DNA of 64,000 bases from Branchinecta lynchi. Its lineage: Eukaryota > Arthropoda > Branchiopoda > Anostraca > Branchinectidae. The notes under the pieces are model-generated. The model was given only the letters and a program-made list of their open reading frames with translations, ran no database searches and was not told the origin of the DNA. Position numbers and translations under genes: made by a program. The DNA is taken from contig JAKZAP010000015.1 in assembly GCA_023053575.1 (NCBI GenBank), positions 12,458,142-12,522,141 on the forward strand, read 5' to 3'. Below are positions 21,701 through 30,852 of the stretch, one piece after another; positions within the stretch are counted from its first letter, which is position 1, and each line of letters opens with the position of its first letter.

Positions 21701-23692
21701 GAATGATAATTGTGAAAACTTCAAGGCTGTTTTCCCTTTATCTATGAGAGCATCTAGGTGGCAAGGAAGTTCAGATGGCACATTTATCTTCTTATATTTG
21801 AATATTAGGTCATGCAATATGTCAAACCTACTTGTTGCTTTTTCCGAGGGTTGTCCTTTCTTGACATCTTCTAGCAGGGCTATACTTAAGCTTCTTAGCT
21901 GCTCGGAGTTGGAACGCTCGTGATAGATGAATCCACTTCGCAAACTCTTGCAGTAGCCAAGGATGGCAGATATATCTCGAGCCAGTCCCGATAAAATTGC
22001 AGTTCCAGGTGAATTGATCTGTAGGGGCAGCTTGCCAATTTCACCAGAACTTTTCCTTATCTCTGATATGAAGAAGCTACTCATGCAACGATGACCTTCC
22101 GCTGGGACATTGCCACAGAAAGATAAGAAATTCCCAATCTTTAATTCAAACCCGCTTGCTGAGACGTTGGCAGCGAATGTTGCGGAATTCTGGATTGCTG
22201 AAAATAGGTTACTTTGAAGATCGGTCCACTCCTTGTCGAAAAGGATCGTCTGCTCTGGAGATATATCCTTCAGTAACGCTGGCCGACGACCAACAAGCTC
22301 TTCCAAGATAACTTTCATTTCATCGGTGAACTTGGCCAGGTTTCCAACACCAGACTTCTCAATTGCGGATATCTTGTTCCTCATGTCTATCTCGTAGTCT
22401 TTTAGTTCGTGCTTGAGTTTCAAAATGTATAAGACATCTCTCAAGTCGTCGTCAAGGAAGACGACATCTTTGTTAATTTTGTCTAGTACCAGGTGAAAGA
22501 GTTCAATGAGTTCCCTCGGAGTAATGACGGTGCCAGCCAGCGTGCGCTTCTCATTGGTTGCTTCCACAATTTTTCCAGCTATCTTATGTAGACTTTGTCG
22601 AAATCTGCCTGCACTTGAGCCATTTACCGTCTCATAAGTAATGCTGGTCACCCCTGATGGTATGTTCAGGTAAGGAAATCCGACTACCTCGACTGACAGG
22701 AAGCACTGCTTCAGCTTTCTTCGGATTTCGTTCCTCTTCGTGGCAGATGCAACCTCAGACTCCCACTCTTCTTCTATAAGCTCTCTCGTCAGTTCCTCGT
22801 CGCTTTCGTCTCCTTGCATTTTGTTTACCAAGACGATCAGTTTTCCCGGCTTGAAGTCGTTGCACAAAGCTCCGCTCTCATCTTGAATCTTGTTCGCGAG
22901 GTTTAGGTACCTGTTCAGCTTCAGTAGTTCTTCGTCAATTCGAAGAGAATCAGTAGTGATCCACAAAATGATATTTGAGAAAAGTAGGGGTGGCACAGTT
23001 GCAACTAAGTCAACGTCATCTCCTCTGACGCCCATGCCTTCACTGTCGGTGAATATAATTGGACTCATCTTATAGCTTGTTTTGCGCTTCGTCAGTCCAA
23101 GATGCTCTTCAGCAGCATTCAGATAGTCTGGGAGGGGGATGACTGGAGAGACGTCGATGCCAAGGGTCGTCGTTCTTGTACTTCGTCGTCCTTGTCTGAA
23201 CATCCTGTCATTGCCCGACAGCAGAGAGGCAATCGTCGACTTTCCTGATCCTCGAAGTCCAAGTACAGCAATCATCACCTGTGGCTCCACGAACTTTTCT
23301 CTTAGATGTTCCAGCCTCTTCAGACCGTCTTGATGAAGAACACCAAGCGTTTTCTGTTCTGAATGGTTTCCCGTTCCCACTTTATTCAGTTCGATGTTTT
23401 TACCTCCGATATTTGAGAGGATGACATCTACTGTCCCTTCAACGAGAAGGTTCTCCTTGTTGAAGAGCCACGTATTGTTCCTGCAGCTAATGAAGGAGAA
23501 AGGTACTGAAGTGCTGGAGACTAGTGAACTAGCCGTAAGTCCCTCGTTGTCAAAATCGCATTCAGCACTGACGATGAGGATCCGGAAGTTTCCCGGAATT
23601 TGGTAAGTAGCTGATGAGCCGTCTTCAAGAAAGAGTGATGGTCTTCTTCCGGCGTTCTTGACCTGAAAAATTACCATTTTAGTTAAGCTCAT
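18749..23692 (-). CDS. large intronless GTPase with collagen-like glycine-rich domain
   Basis: I chose the ATG at 23692 (1647 codons). The frame is open 75 bases further but lacks an ATG there, and a splice-acceptor-like tract ends exactly before this ATG. After a beta-rich N-terminus comes a G domain: GLRGSGKST at 145-153 (Walker A), a Thr-rich switch (TRTTTLGID, near 172-180), DSEG at 216-219 and NKMQ at 290-293, where the canonical Asp of NKxD is Gln. Residues about 770-1005 are rich in GGxGG and GxPGxxG triplets resembling collagen, interrupted by a Cys/Trp/Tyr-rich insert. The C-terminal third is helical and Lys/Glu-rich. No signal peptide is seen, so it is probably intracellular. The single 5-kb exon recalls intronless very large interferon-inducible GTPases, but homology to them is not shown. 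I cannot name the gene. Its codons are undamaged. Confidence 0.85.
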   Translation of the reverse strand: MSLTKMVIFQVKNAGRRPSLFLEDGSSATYQIPGNFRILIVSAECDFDNEGLTASSLVSSTSVPFSFISCRNNTWLFNKENLLVEGTVDVILSNIGGKNIELNKVGTGNHSEQKTLGVLHQDGLKRLEHLREKFVEPQVMIAVLGLRGSGKSTIASLLSGNDRMFRQGRRSTRTTTLGIDVSPVIPLPDYLNAAEEHLGLTKRKTSYKMSPIIFTDSEGMGVRGDDVDLVATVPPLLFSNIILWITTDSLRIDEELLKLNRYLNLANKIQDESGALCNDFKPGKLIVLVNKMQGDESDEELTRELIEEEWESEVASATKRNEIRRKLKQCFLSVEVVGFPYLNIPSGVTSITYETVNGSSAGRFRQSLHKIAGKIVEATNEKRTLAGTVITPRELIELFHLVLDKINKDVVFLDDDLRDVLYILKLKHELKDYEIDMRNKISAIEKSGVGNLAKFTDEMKVILEELVGRRPALLKDISPEQTILFDKEWTDLQSNLFSAIQNSATFAANVSASGFELKIGNFLSFCGNVPAEGHRCMSSFFISEIRKSSGEIGKLPLQINSPGTAILSGLARDISAILGYCKSLRSGFIYHERSNSEQLRSLSIALLEDVKKGQPSEKATSRFDILHDLIFKYKKINVPSELPCHLDALIDKGKTALKFSQLSFVRASKRAENRLKYQRKLTPFETQFDFFADVEKEIHSGKRLRIFHQICDVPGILASVPDHISEVIIVCFRASIYGHVTTRIRHLSLETDRLTIHDKGSTINLLKPEKQPKSGGPGIHGAPGSSVTIKVHEAVTGGKLEVKADGGDGGEGGNGSPGGQGPKGTSAAFPGHLYDKGHYDSYPRHNLAQTGYTEGSCTRRKKGWRRWQKESYVCHRTWTYTQHYLHSSAGSQQGGKGGSGTSGFPGGSGGAPGSLVVDSDPAYRQLFSFSASGGQGGPGGSGGEGGPGGQGGDNRILEAMYTRVWNWHEHHGERMTDSALTTGEKFSGREQDGPKGDTGPQGQTGSTNLQQISIHFIHTGKRSPLSTIFQEMRQFQLQRTEKLYSGERSVVELLAHAENLLRLFSTQKSSLAKLRGFYASQQSSIGLESLVTADASLAEQFANAYKSQQAGLQEDAKAYESRLRRIDSDLSTFTAGDFQHLVDRLHEKLLAEPQGSLNKDMIEVEVAQKRVKRSVADIFPKVFAVINIASAFIDSYPGAVTGMAGLFSSGKELFVAAKSQDLDALKSSYKRMTNELQVLKSVVEGAVDDVSKLTARRENEAPTDIVLVFERYFDALQSAFDKGASITTTISSFVETVKDTGIGEQIELGVKIGDIIKNFIPLSPVGKDGDVRSKRHKIRQVVAELKATLLDFSSATGVENLPQIEKLISRIERKVELAEKLMDTSQEASRIELVIDGIQRRKDAMLSISKKVKSNSVVAHDALDEIVSDSVISVNYNGFEICQGINDLINTVSHLRQDNNFLERIPPVYPWSSMKTYQAAMDILNSELGRWNGLQEGIFEVTLDDIDYPAEFASLRSTRRAIFPILISDKYQLWIDTVIATLPGVSAMEEPITILVRHLGKMLFDFSGDHILSPVVFESTYHLPGPVWKRSPQTIYKAIELVNYPLGSYFEIELPANYQTLNLVSNRDLDLSAVTNIKLEFKVRYET

Positions 23693-23714
23693 CTGGGTGG
23701 TCGGAAAGAAAATA
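23693..23714 (-). promoter_or_regulatory. candidate 3' splice site abutting the GTPase start
   Basis: Read on the minus strand, TTTTCTTTCCGACCACCCAG lies immediately before the ATG. It has a pyrimidine-rich tract and CAG, as expected of an acceptor. A non-coding first exon further right is therefore likely. Confidence 0.5.
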
Positions 23715-23769
23715 TCCTCTTCCCAAATAAGAAGCTCCGCCACCCTTGACAAGCACAGCCCTTTCACAT

Positions 23770-25015
23770 TTTTTATTTAGGTAACTCCAAGCCAGCGGCG
23801 GACAGTTCGAAACAAATTAAAGGCGCAAGTGTTACTCGTTAGAACAGAATACACCAATCTACGCAGCAAATTTTCACGTCACCGCTAACGCACCAAGCTT
23901 TTCACGGCTCTTTGTTTTGATTGGTCGTTTTATACTATTTTAGTGCTTTTTAGACACACTTCCTAGATGAGGCACTCTCGTTTTACGTAATGGAAGAACA
24001 TGTGTCTCTGCAGTTCATAAAGCAATATCAGTGATGGTGGAATTGTTGCAGCATATGCGATAGCAGCGATAGCCTACAGGTAAGAAGCCTCTTGTAACCT
24101 AAGCTTTCATTTGTGATTCTTGACCACTCCAGTCTTAAATAATATCAAAATGCGGACAGCGCAATGTACGTAAGAATTTTTTTCACAAAATAACAAAATC
24201 TTAAACTTCACTTCTTAAAGACTTAGTGCAAACATGCCCCCAAATTTTTATTCATCCTAACGAAACTACACTAATTTTTGCACCTGCCGTGGCGGCTCCT
24301 TTCGATGCCGATCAGACTCCCGCTTAGTGGTTCCGAGATGCTCAGTGGTCGGAAATGCCGGTTACGCAAGTTTATCCGCGCTTTTCATAAAGAAGGGGCC
24401 GAGGGAAGCTGACAACGGCCAGTTCGGGATTGTGATCTTTGAGAAACCCATAAAGGAGTCACGGATGTTGGAAATGAAACTGTAGCAACTACGACGTGTG
24501 CTTCACTCAAAATGAAGCCCAGCTTTTGCAATACGAAAAATGTGCTCTTCTTTCATAAAGACAAACTGGGTACAACAGCTCTGGAATGAGGTGGTGTCAT
24601 TCAAACAACCACGCCCTTTATCACAGAAGTTTTCAGGGTCCTAGTTTCAACTTTCAACCACCTTGACGACGAAAATTTAACACTTTCGCTTGTGGTGTTT
24701 GTGCACCGTCTGGGGCACTTTCCTAAACAGTATTTTTTTGTCTTTTAAAGCATTACCAATTAATATGTAAGGCTAAAGCCTTTGACAGATAAAGTGGCTT
24801 GCTCAATGTGCTGGAAAACATATCTGACGTGTTTACATTCTCGCAAAAGCAAATTTTTATCTCTATGTGCCATTCCATGATTCCAACTACTTTGACACCC
24901 CTGAAAAGTCCTTCCGACCACCTGCTATCACCACTAACTCATAGATGTAATCTGTCACTGGTCCGAAGTATATGACAGCGAAAACTATACCTTTACTTAA
25001 AGAAGACCAAAGGTG
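23770..25015. other. upstream region of the GTPase gene and unassigned DNA
   Basis: On the minus strand a GTATAAAA word (plus 23928-23935) precedes an ACCAATCA word by a few bases. This could be a core promoter, although a CCAAT box normally lies upstream of TATA, not downstream. No further exon is supported up to the repeat element at 25021. Confidence 0.3.
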
Positions 25016-25020
25016 TCAAT

Positions 25021-25978
25021 GGGATCCCAAAAATCTAATATTTGATTCAGACAATTGGGCTTTTTGTCTTCGCCAGATCCAGTCTTCGCCAGGCTAATCA
25101 TCAGAGAAAACCAAGTTCAGATTACCCTCTATACGCCATATCTATTTTTACAGTAATGACAGAGACTTCCTGCTTTACTTCTGCCAAGTTTCCAGTTTCG
25201 CCCAAATTCCGAGCGAACTACTAGTCCAGCAAAAAAAGAAAATTCAGAAATGAATCAAGCGTATCTCCTTATCCCTATAAAGAACATCTAATCAGCTTTA
25301 AATAAAACTTTGACTTAACAAAAAATTTCGGTTATAAATTCCGGTTACAACCTGTATGTCCTATACAACCCATATTATCTGTCCGGGTAAAAAATGATTG
25401 TCACATACAGACTCAGCCTCTCTTCTTATCCCTTAATCTGTCATCTAATCAAACTTTTGCTTTCAACGAATTTTCTGGTTTTGGCCGGATTCCGGGCGAA
25501 CTAGTTGTCCGGCGAGAAAGCGCTATTCACCATCGTATTCAGTATGTCTTTTTGCCCCTAAATCGAACATTTAATCAACTTCAAATGAAACTTACTTTTA
25601 ACCAGCTTTCCGGTTTTTGCCCGATTCAGACGAACTACTAAATTGTTCGGCGAGAAAATGGTTTTCACTATCGTGCTCAGCATGCTTTCTTACCCCATAA
25701 TCAACTATCACTTTAGCTGTTTAAAAATATTTTCTTTGTCTCTTCATTTAATCCCCCTCCCCCACCCCTAAATGTAGGGCTACAGAGCCCATCTACAAAC
25801 TTGACCTCACCCTTGACCTAATGAATCCTCACAACAAGTTTCATCAAAATATCACATTCCCTTCGAGAGTTATCGTGCTCATAGACAGACGGACAGACAG
25901 ACACACGGACAGACAGAGGGTAAGATCGGCCATTTTTGCGATGTCATAGCTGTCCATCCACTTACGTTTTGGGATCCC
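25021..25978 (-). mobile_element. GGGATCCC-bounded tandem-repeat element, copy 2
   Basis: Bounded by GGGATCCCAAAAA at 25021 and by ACGTTTTGGGATCCC ending near 25978. Internal 130-bp units carry TTTTCCGGTTTTGGCCGGAT-type words and the GTCTGTCCG-type microsatellite sits near its minus-strand 5' end. The reading direction is minus. Confidence 0.8.
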
Positions 25979-25984
25979 AAAAAG

Positions 25985-26806
25985 GAGACTCTGACAACCA
26001 ATTTCCGTCCAATATCCATTCTGCCGACAATATCCAAGCTTCTTGAAAGAGCTGTTTATAATCGTGTTTATTCTTTCCTCGAAGCCCATACAACAAGTGA
26101 TAGAAGGCCGTTGCTTTTTTGTCACGATCTACTTCTTCAGAAACTCCATCAATTTGGTATTTTTGGAGTACCACACGCGTGGTTCAAATCTTACCGAACT
26201 TACCGAACCAATATGTTGAAGTACACGGAAATAAATAATCGTTAACCCGTCTTGCATCAGGTGGCCCCAAGGCTCACCGCTTTTGTTCATCCTTCACATA
26301 AATGACCTTGTTAGTACAGTCGAGCTGAAGCTCGAATGGTACTTTATGCTGATGACAGCAACGCTCTTGTTGTGGCTGATTCGTATAAAGAACTCGCGAC
26401 CAAGTTCCAAACAGTTATCGACCAGATCAAAAGCTGGTGCTCCGCGAACCGGATGAAAATCAACGCACAAGAAACCGGCACAGTTGATTTTAAGAGTTCT
26501 CGTAGCTGTTCGGACCCAGAGTTTACAATTTATACTGATGGATGTGCACTGCCGTTTCTACATTCCACAAGGTTTGTGGGAGTGATACCCGATGAGAAAT
26601 TATCGTTTCGACAGCAGATATCGCATCTGGCGTCAATGGTCTCCAGGCAGTCCTCAATGCTGCACAGAGCGAATCATGAGGTCCTTGCTCCAGATGTCAT
26701 GTTGATGTTATACAATGATTCTGTTGTACCATACCTCATGTACTGTTATCGAGCTTGGGGAAATACGTATAAATATTACTCAAAGCCTCAATACTCAAGT
26801 ATTTAG
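25985..26806 (+). pseudogene. LINE reverse transcriptase fragment
   Basis: Translation near 25990 gives TNFRPISILPTISKLLERAV, an RT motif. After several frame breaks, an open frame at 26336-26806 starts VLYADDSN, the YADD catalytic core, and continues with IKSWCSANRMKINAQET and LRWxG-like thumb residues. Palm pieces between are frameshifted and shortened. It is a truncated non-LTR RT with no endonuclease visible. It begins exactly at the border of the GGGATCCC element, which probably interrupted it. Confidence 0.8.
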
Positions 26807-27438
26807 ATACTACTTCAGTACTTAAGTAGGGGAGGTCGTGGTTGAACCATACGTTTTTCGTTATCGGCTGATAATTCCACTTCTTTAGAATTTGTAAATC
26901 TTTTTAAAAGTGAAAAAGAAAGGTAATGAAATTAGGTATGTCTTGCAGTTTTTGTGAATTTAATTTCAACTCGTTTTGGCGCTACGATTTTTTCAATTAA
27001 AAAAAAGGTCCGGTTCAGCCCCACGGGGGGGTTGGTTCGTACGGTTGGTGTTTTGAACTTGACATTGTTGAGATGAGCTGTGAATATGACCGAATAAGTA
27101 GTACCACAAAGCTAATCAAGTTTTCAGTTACTGGAGAAAAGTAGGACTAGGCAAACATACCACTGGACCAAAAACTTTTGAAGAATCGAACTCAAAAGAA
27201 AGCGCTTGTTGAATACAACTTATTCCACGAGAAGCAGTTGATTTCGGAAGCTTGGGTACAACACCTTTATCATGCTTTTAAAAGGGCAGAAACTGGTAGA
27301 CATATTGATCACGACAAAGTGGGGTTGAACCGACCTCTAAAATAATGTCCGATTCAACCCCCCAGAATGTGTCCGGTTCAACACCATAAAGACCATTTCT
27401 ACAAAAATGAACACCAAGAAAAAACGGAGAGCAGTAGG

Positions 27439-27444
27439 AATCCC
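27439..27444 (+). repeat. left target-site duplication AATCCC
   Basis: AATCCC directly precedes the left TIR and is identical to 35745-35750. A 6-bp duplication is the hallmark of Polinton integration. Confidence 0.9.
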
Positions 27445-28092
27445 AGTAGGGTAGTTAGACCGTATACCACGGGATTCATGCCCTTAGGATACCACGGGAT
27501 TTCTGTAGACCGTATCCCACGGGATTCAGATTTTTCGGATACCACGGGATTCACGTTTTTAGGAGGGGATTTGTGTATGAGTGATTTCTATATGGTTACT
27601 ACTAACTAGTTACTAAGATTATGGTTAAGTTCTTCTATATAATACTAAGTGGTCATTATTGTAAAATAGCTAAATTAGTTACTACGATAAATACTGTAGG
27701 TCCTCTCTGGTTTCCCACGGAGCGGTTCGTTTGTGTTGATTCGAATATGGTTTTGCACAAAGGAGCACAAAGGCTGGTGAAATGTCCCTCCGTCATCGAG
27801 CTAAATGGGTTGTTAAAAGTTATGCGCACCATCATGCAACCTGTTTACCGGACACCGCAATTCCCGCTTTTGGGTAATATGCTTTAGTTGCCTGAGAAAC
27901 CTCCACTATGGAGGTGAACGAATCTGACGATAGTTTTTGTGATTTTCTTGAAACTGCTGATGGTCAGAATTATCTTGCAAATATTTTACCGCAGCACGAT
28001 AGACAGAGCGAAATGGAACAAGACAGTTTTAGTGAGTTCCTGGAGACCCCGGAAGGTCAGAATTACTTAACAAACATTCTGCCTCAGTATGA
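27445..28092 (+). repeat. left terminal inverted repeat
   Basis: Matches the reverse complement of 35099-35744 almost base for base, with a few substitutions and one or two single-base indels. The outer 120 bp hold four copies of a GGATACCACGGGATT-like word. The inner 185 bp are coding: the start of the inward gene at 27908. Confidence 0.92.
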
Positions 28093-28628
28093 CATACTCC
28101 GGAGCGCACCCAGCGCCCGGGATTCATCCGGCGACCCACGCGCCCGTCATCGCCCCTCCCCTTACCGATACCCTTAGTGCTTTACCGGCATCGCAGCGAA
28201 GCGCCGGGAAAAATATTTTAGAAGCTTTAACTAGGCTTCAGGATGTTCACTATGTTGAGGGTGAAGCTGAAATAGTAATTAGATCTGAGAAACTAAATGT
28301 TCTTGACGTTTTAACTGATTTGACCTCTACACGGAAGCAAAGATTTGCTCGCAGCGACTTGAGCATTCAGTATCTCGCAAAATCCAGTTTCCCTGTATCA
28401 TTGATAAAGAATAAGGGAGTTGTTACTTCCATCCAGAACTACAGACTTGATGATAGTTATGTCTCATTCCAATCAGGAATAGATTCCTTTAGATCAGGAG
28501 TTGATAACAACACACCGCCAGTGTCTACCCCTCAGTCTCAAAAGAAACTTCAGAAGCTGCTGGAGCGGATGAGCTCTCCTGCATCACCTTCAAGTCCATA
28601 CATTAAGGGAGCATGGAAGAAGCCGTAA
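27908..28628 (+). pseudogene. Polinton left-end gene of unknown function, frameshifted
   Basis: The ATG at 27908 opens a frame with two tandem copies of a motif of about 26 residues (DSFCDFLET..GQNYLANILPQ and DSFSEFLET..GQNYLTNILPQ). It runs out of frame near 28090 and continues in another frame to 28628. That second part is Pro-rich, then hydrophilic (KNILEALTRLQDVHYVEG, and LQKLLERMSSPASPSSP at the end). The first 60 residues are encoded inside the TIR and recur at the right end. The integrase ATG (28613) overlaps the end. I do not recognise a domain. The position suggests an early or regulatory protein, which is inference only. Confidence 0.55.
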
Positions 28629-29660
28629 ATAAGGTGTACACCAGTGTTGGCAGGTATGGGTACTTAGCCCCTCCTAGTGTCTTGGCCAAAGCGGCAAAGG
28701 TGCCTTTAAAAGAAGCAGAAGAATTTCTTCAGAAACAGGAAACTTATTCTCTTCACCGGAACAGAAGATTACGCCCTAAGAAATTCAGAAAAGTATTTGC
28801 TTGCTATCCTGGCCATGTTGCCATGGCGTTTTTGTTTTTGAGTAAGTATTTGTTGAGCAGAATAAACCATACAAATATTTATTAGTTGTGATTGATGCGT
28901 TTTCTCGATTTCTCTATCCTGAAACCTCTGATTACAAAGACCGGTTCTGAAGTAGCCAAAAATCTTGAGTCGGTTTTCCAGGAAAGATCGTATAAGCTTT
29001 TTGGTGTAGATAGAGGATCTGAGTTTGTGAACCCTTCTGTCAAAAAACTTTAAAAAAAAATTCGGAACTAAAATGTATCATGTCAACTCGCCAATTAAGA
29101 TGTCTATGGCTGAACGTGTTATTAGAACAATTCGATTAATGCTTAATCGTTACAACACATTTAATAATACCTTCTCGTTTACTCACCACCTTCCTTTGTT
29201 GGTTCAGCAGTATAACGAGACCCCACATAGAGGGATTCGCGGTTTTACTCCGGCAGGGGTAACTAACGAAAATATACCTATAATTCAAGACTTCTTCTAT
29301 GCAGACAAAAATGATGTTACTCCGCCAAAGTTTGAACCGGGCCAGTCAGTGAGGATCACAAGAACTTTGGATCAGTTTGAGAAAGCTAGTGGCTACACTT
29401 TTTCTAAAGAAATTTTTAGAATAGATAAAGTATTAAACACAGACCTTATTTGCTATACTCTGAGCACGATAAAAGGTGACGAAAAAATAGATGGATCATT
29501 TTATTCCAGTGAACTGGTTGCTGTTAAAGAACCCGAAGATTATTTAGTTGAAAAGATACTTAAACGTAAGACAATAAACAAAAAACTTCATTTGCTTGTC
29601 AAGTTTCAAGGGTATGCAACCCCCGAGTGGATTCCAACCGAAAATCTAAGAAATGTCTGA
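28613..29660 (+). pseudogene. Polinton integrase with chromodomain, broken
   Basis: This is a retroviral-type (rve) integrase that inserts the element and creates 6-bp duplications. The N-terminal part runs from ATG 28613 to a stop at 28885. The core motifs VIDAFSRF and DRGSEF (two catalytic-region strands) follow in other frames. The region ERVIRTIRLMLNRY...YNETPHRGI, with the expected Glu, is open from 29073. The C-terminus is a chromodomain (YLVEKILKRK...LHLLVKFQGY..PEWIPTENL, about 29535-29650). At least three frame changes are visible (before 28878, about 28905-28920 and the A-run at 29051-29060), so no full-length protein is made. Chromodomains on integrases bias insertion to chromatin marks. 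Confidence 0.8.
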
Positions 29661-30437
29661 AGGTTTGTACGTGTTTTTTAGTAGTGATGTTTATGATGAA
29701 ATTTACGATGAAAATAAAATATCTGATTTCTTAACAAAGCTTTCTCCGCCTATTCGATTGAGCGATGGTAATTGGAAATGTGCTCTGTGGAAGCTAGTCT
29801 TACTAACGATTTTAGCGTGGTGAACCCGAAAGATATTTATACGTTTTCTTTTAAATTAGCATGTCCGAGTAGTTTTGAAGCTATTTTACACATTGACCCA
29901 CACGAAAATTACTCTTCTGCGCAGGATGTGATGAAAAGCATGTCAAATCAGCTGGATATAGATGAAAGCTGGGCAGAAGTAAACGATAGAGAATATGTGC
30001 GTATTTACTACAAATTAGGAGAGAATCGTTTCTATGTGACAGGATTGAAAAAAAGAAAGACTACGAGTTTTTCTACTGCCTTGGGCAATCTTCTCGGTTT
30101 TAGAAATCTGAAATATACGATGGAAGATGATTCAGGATCTATCTATGCGGAGTCTCCTCCTACATACGTTAAAAATTTTTACTCGATTTTAATATATTCA
30201 GACTTGGTCGTTCCTTCTAGACTCGGGAACACACATGCACCTATTGTTAGAATTCTACCGCGCAGAACCTCCTCCGATAAAACACTTTATTTTTCTTTTG
30301 GGGAGTTGATTTATAATGACTTGTCTTTCAAGGAATGTGAAACTGTTAGATTTACTTTAAGAACAGAGCTTGGTGATTTAGTTCCCATAAAAGCGGGTGT
30401 TTGTCAAATGACGTTTCATTTCCGTAAAGATGCTTAA
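29653..30437 (+). pseudogene. probable Polinton penton-like minor capsid protein, frameshifted
   Basis: The ATG at 29653 overlaps the integrase stop. The N-terminal frame (FFSSDVYDEIYDENKISDF, then GNWKCALWKL) stops near 29823, and the rest is open in a second frame to 30437, giving about 255 codons in all. A beta-rich sequence with a conserved-looking W.CAL strand near residue 45 matches the general pattern of Polinton minor capsid (penton) proteins. Assignment rests mainly on position between integrase and the small virion protein and on overall size. The single frameshift lies between about 29770 and 29823. Confidence 0.5.
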
Positions 30438-30852
30438 GGGAAGAACATTCATTTGCCCGTCCGTGGATACCCTGGTTCATACTCTTGCCCCTCAGACAGG
30501 AGCCGGTCTTCCCTTTTATGTGGGCCGGCAGGGGCATATGAGAGGGTATGGGATCGGAGCGTGGATAGGACAGATTTTTCGCAAGGGACTTCCTGTTATT
30601 CGCCGTCTATTTAGTCCGGCCGCGAAACAATTTGTCGGTGACACTTTAAGTGATATTGAACAGGGTAAAAAGCTTGGCGAATCGGTTAAGACACACGCTA
30701 AAACGGTCGTTAAAAATGTAGCTTCTAAACTACAACAAGATAATGGATTAAAACGCCCGATCAAGAGGAAATTGATCAGTATTGGGACAAGTCGCGCTAA
30801 AGCAACATCACGCAGAAGCAACAAGCAAAAGCGTGATTTTTTTGACACGTAA
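30430..30852 (+). CDS. small basic Polinton virion protein (PX/pVI-like)
   Basis: This intact 140-residue ORF starts with ATG at 30430, overlapping the preceding stop by eight bases and sharing one base with the next start. A glycine-rich amphipathic segment (GYGIGAWIGQIFRKGLP, about residues 40-56) is followed by a long Lys/Arg-rich tail ending KRDFFDT. Small proteins of this design in Polintons and adenoviruses bind DNA or disrupt membranes inside the virion. It is the only undamaged coat-cluster gene of the element. Functional assignment is by resemblance and position. Confidence 0.5.
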   Translation: MLKGRTFICPSVDTLVHTLAPQTGAGLPFYVGRQGHMRGYGIGAWIGQIFRKGLPVIRRLFSPAAKQFVGDTLSDIEQGKKLGESVKTHAKTVVKNVASKLQQDNGLKRPIKRKLISIGTSRAKATSRRSNKQKRDFFDT

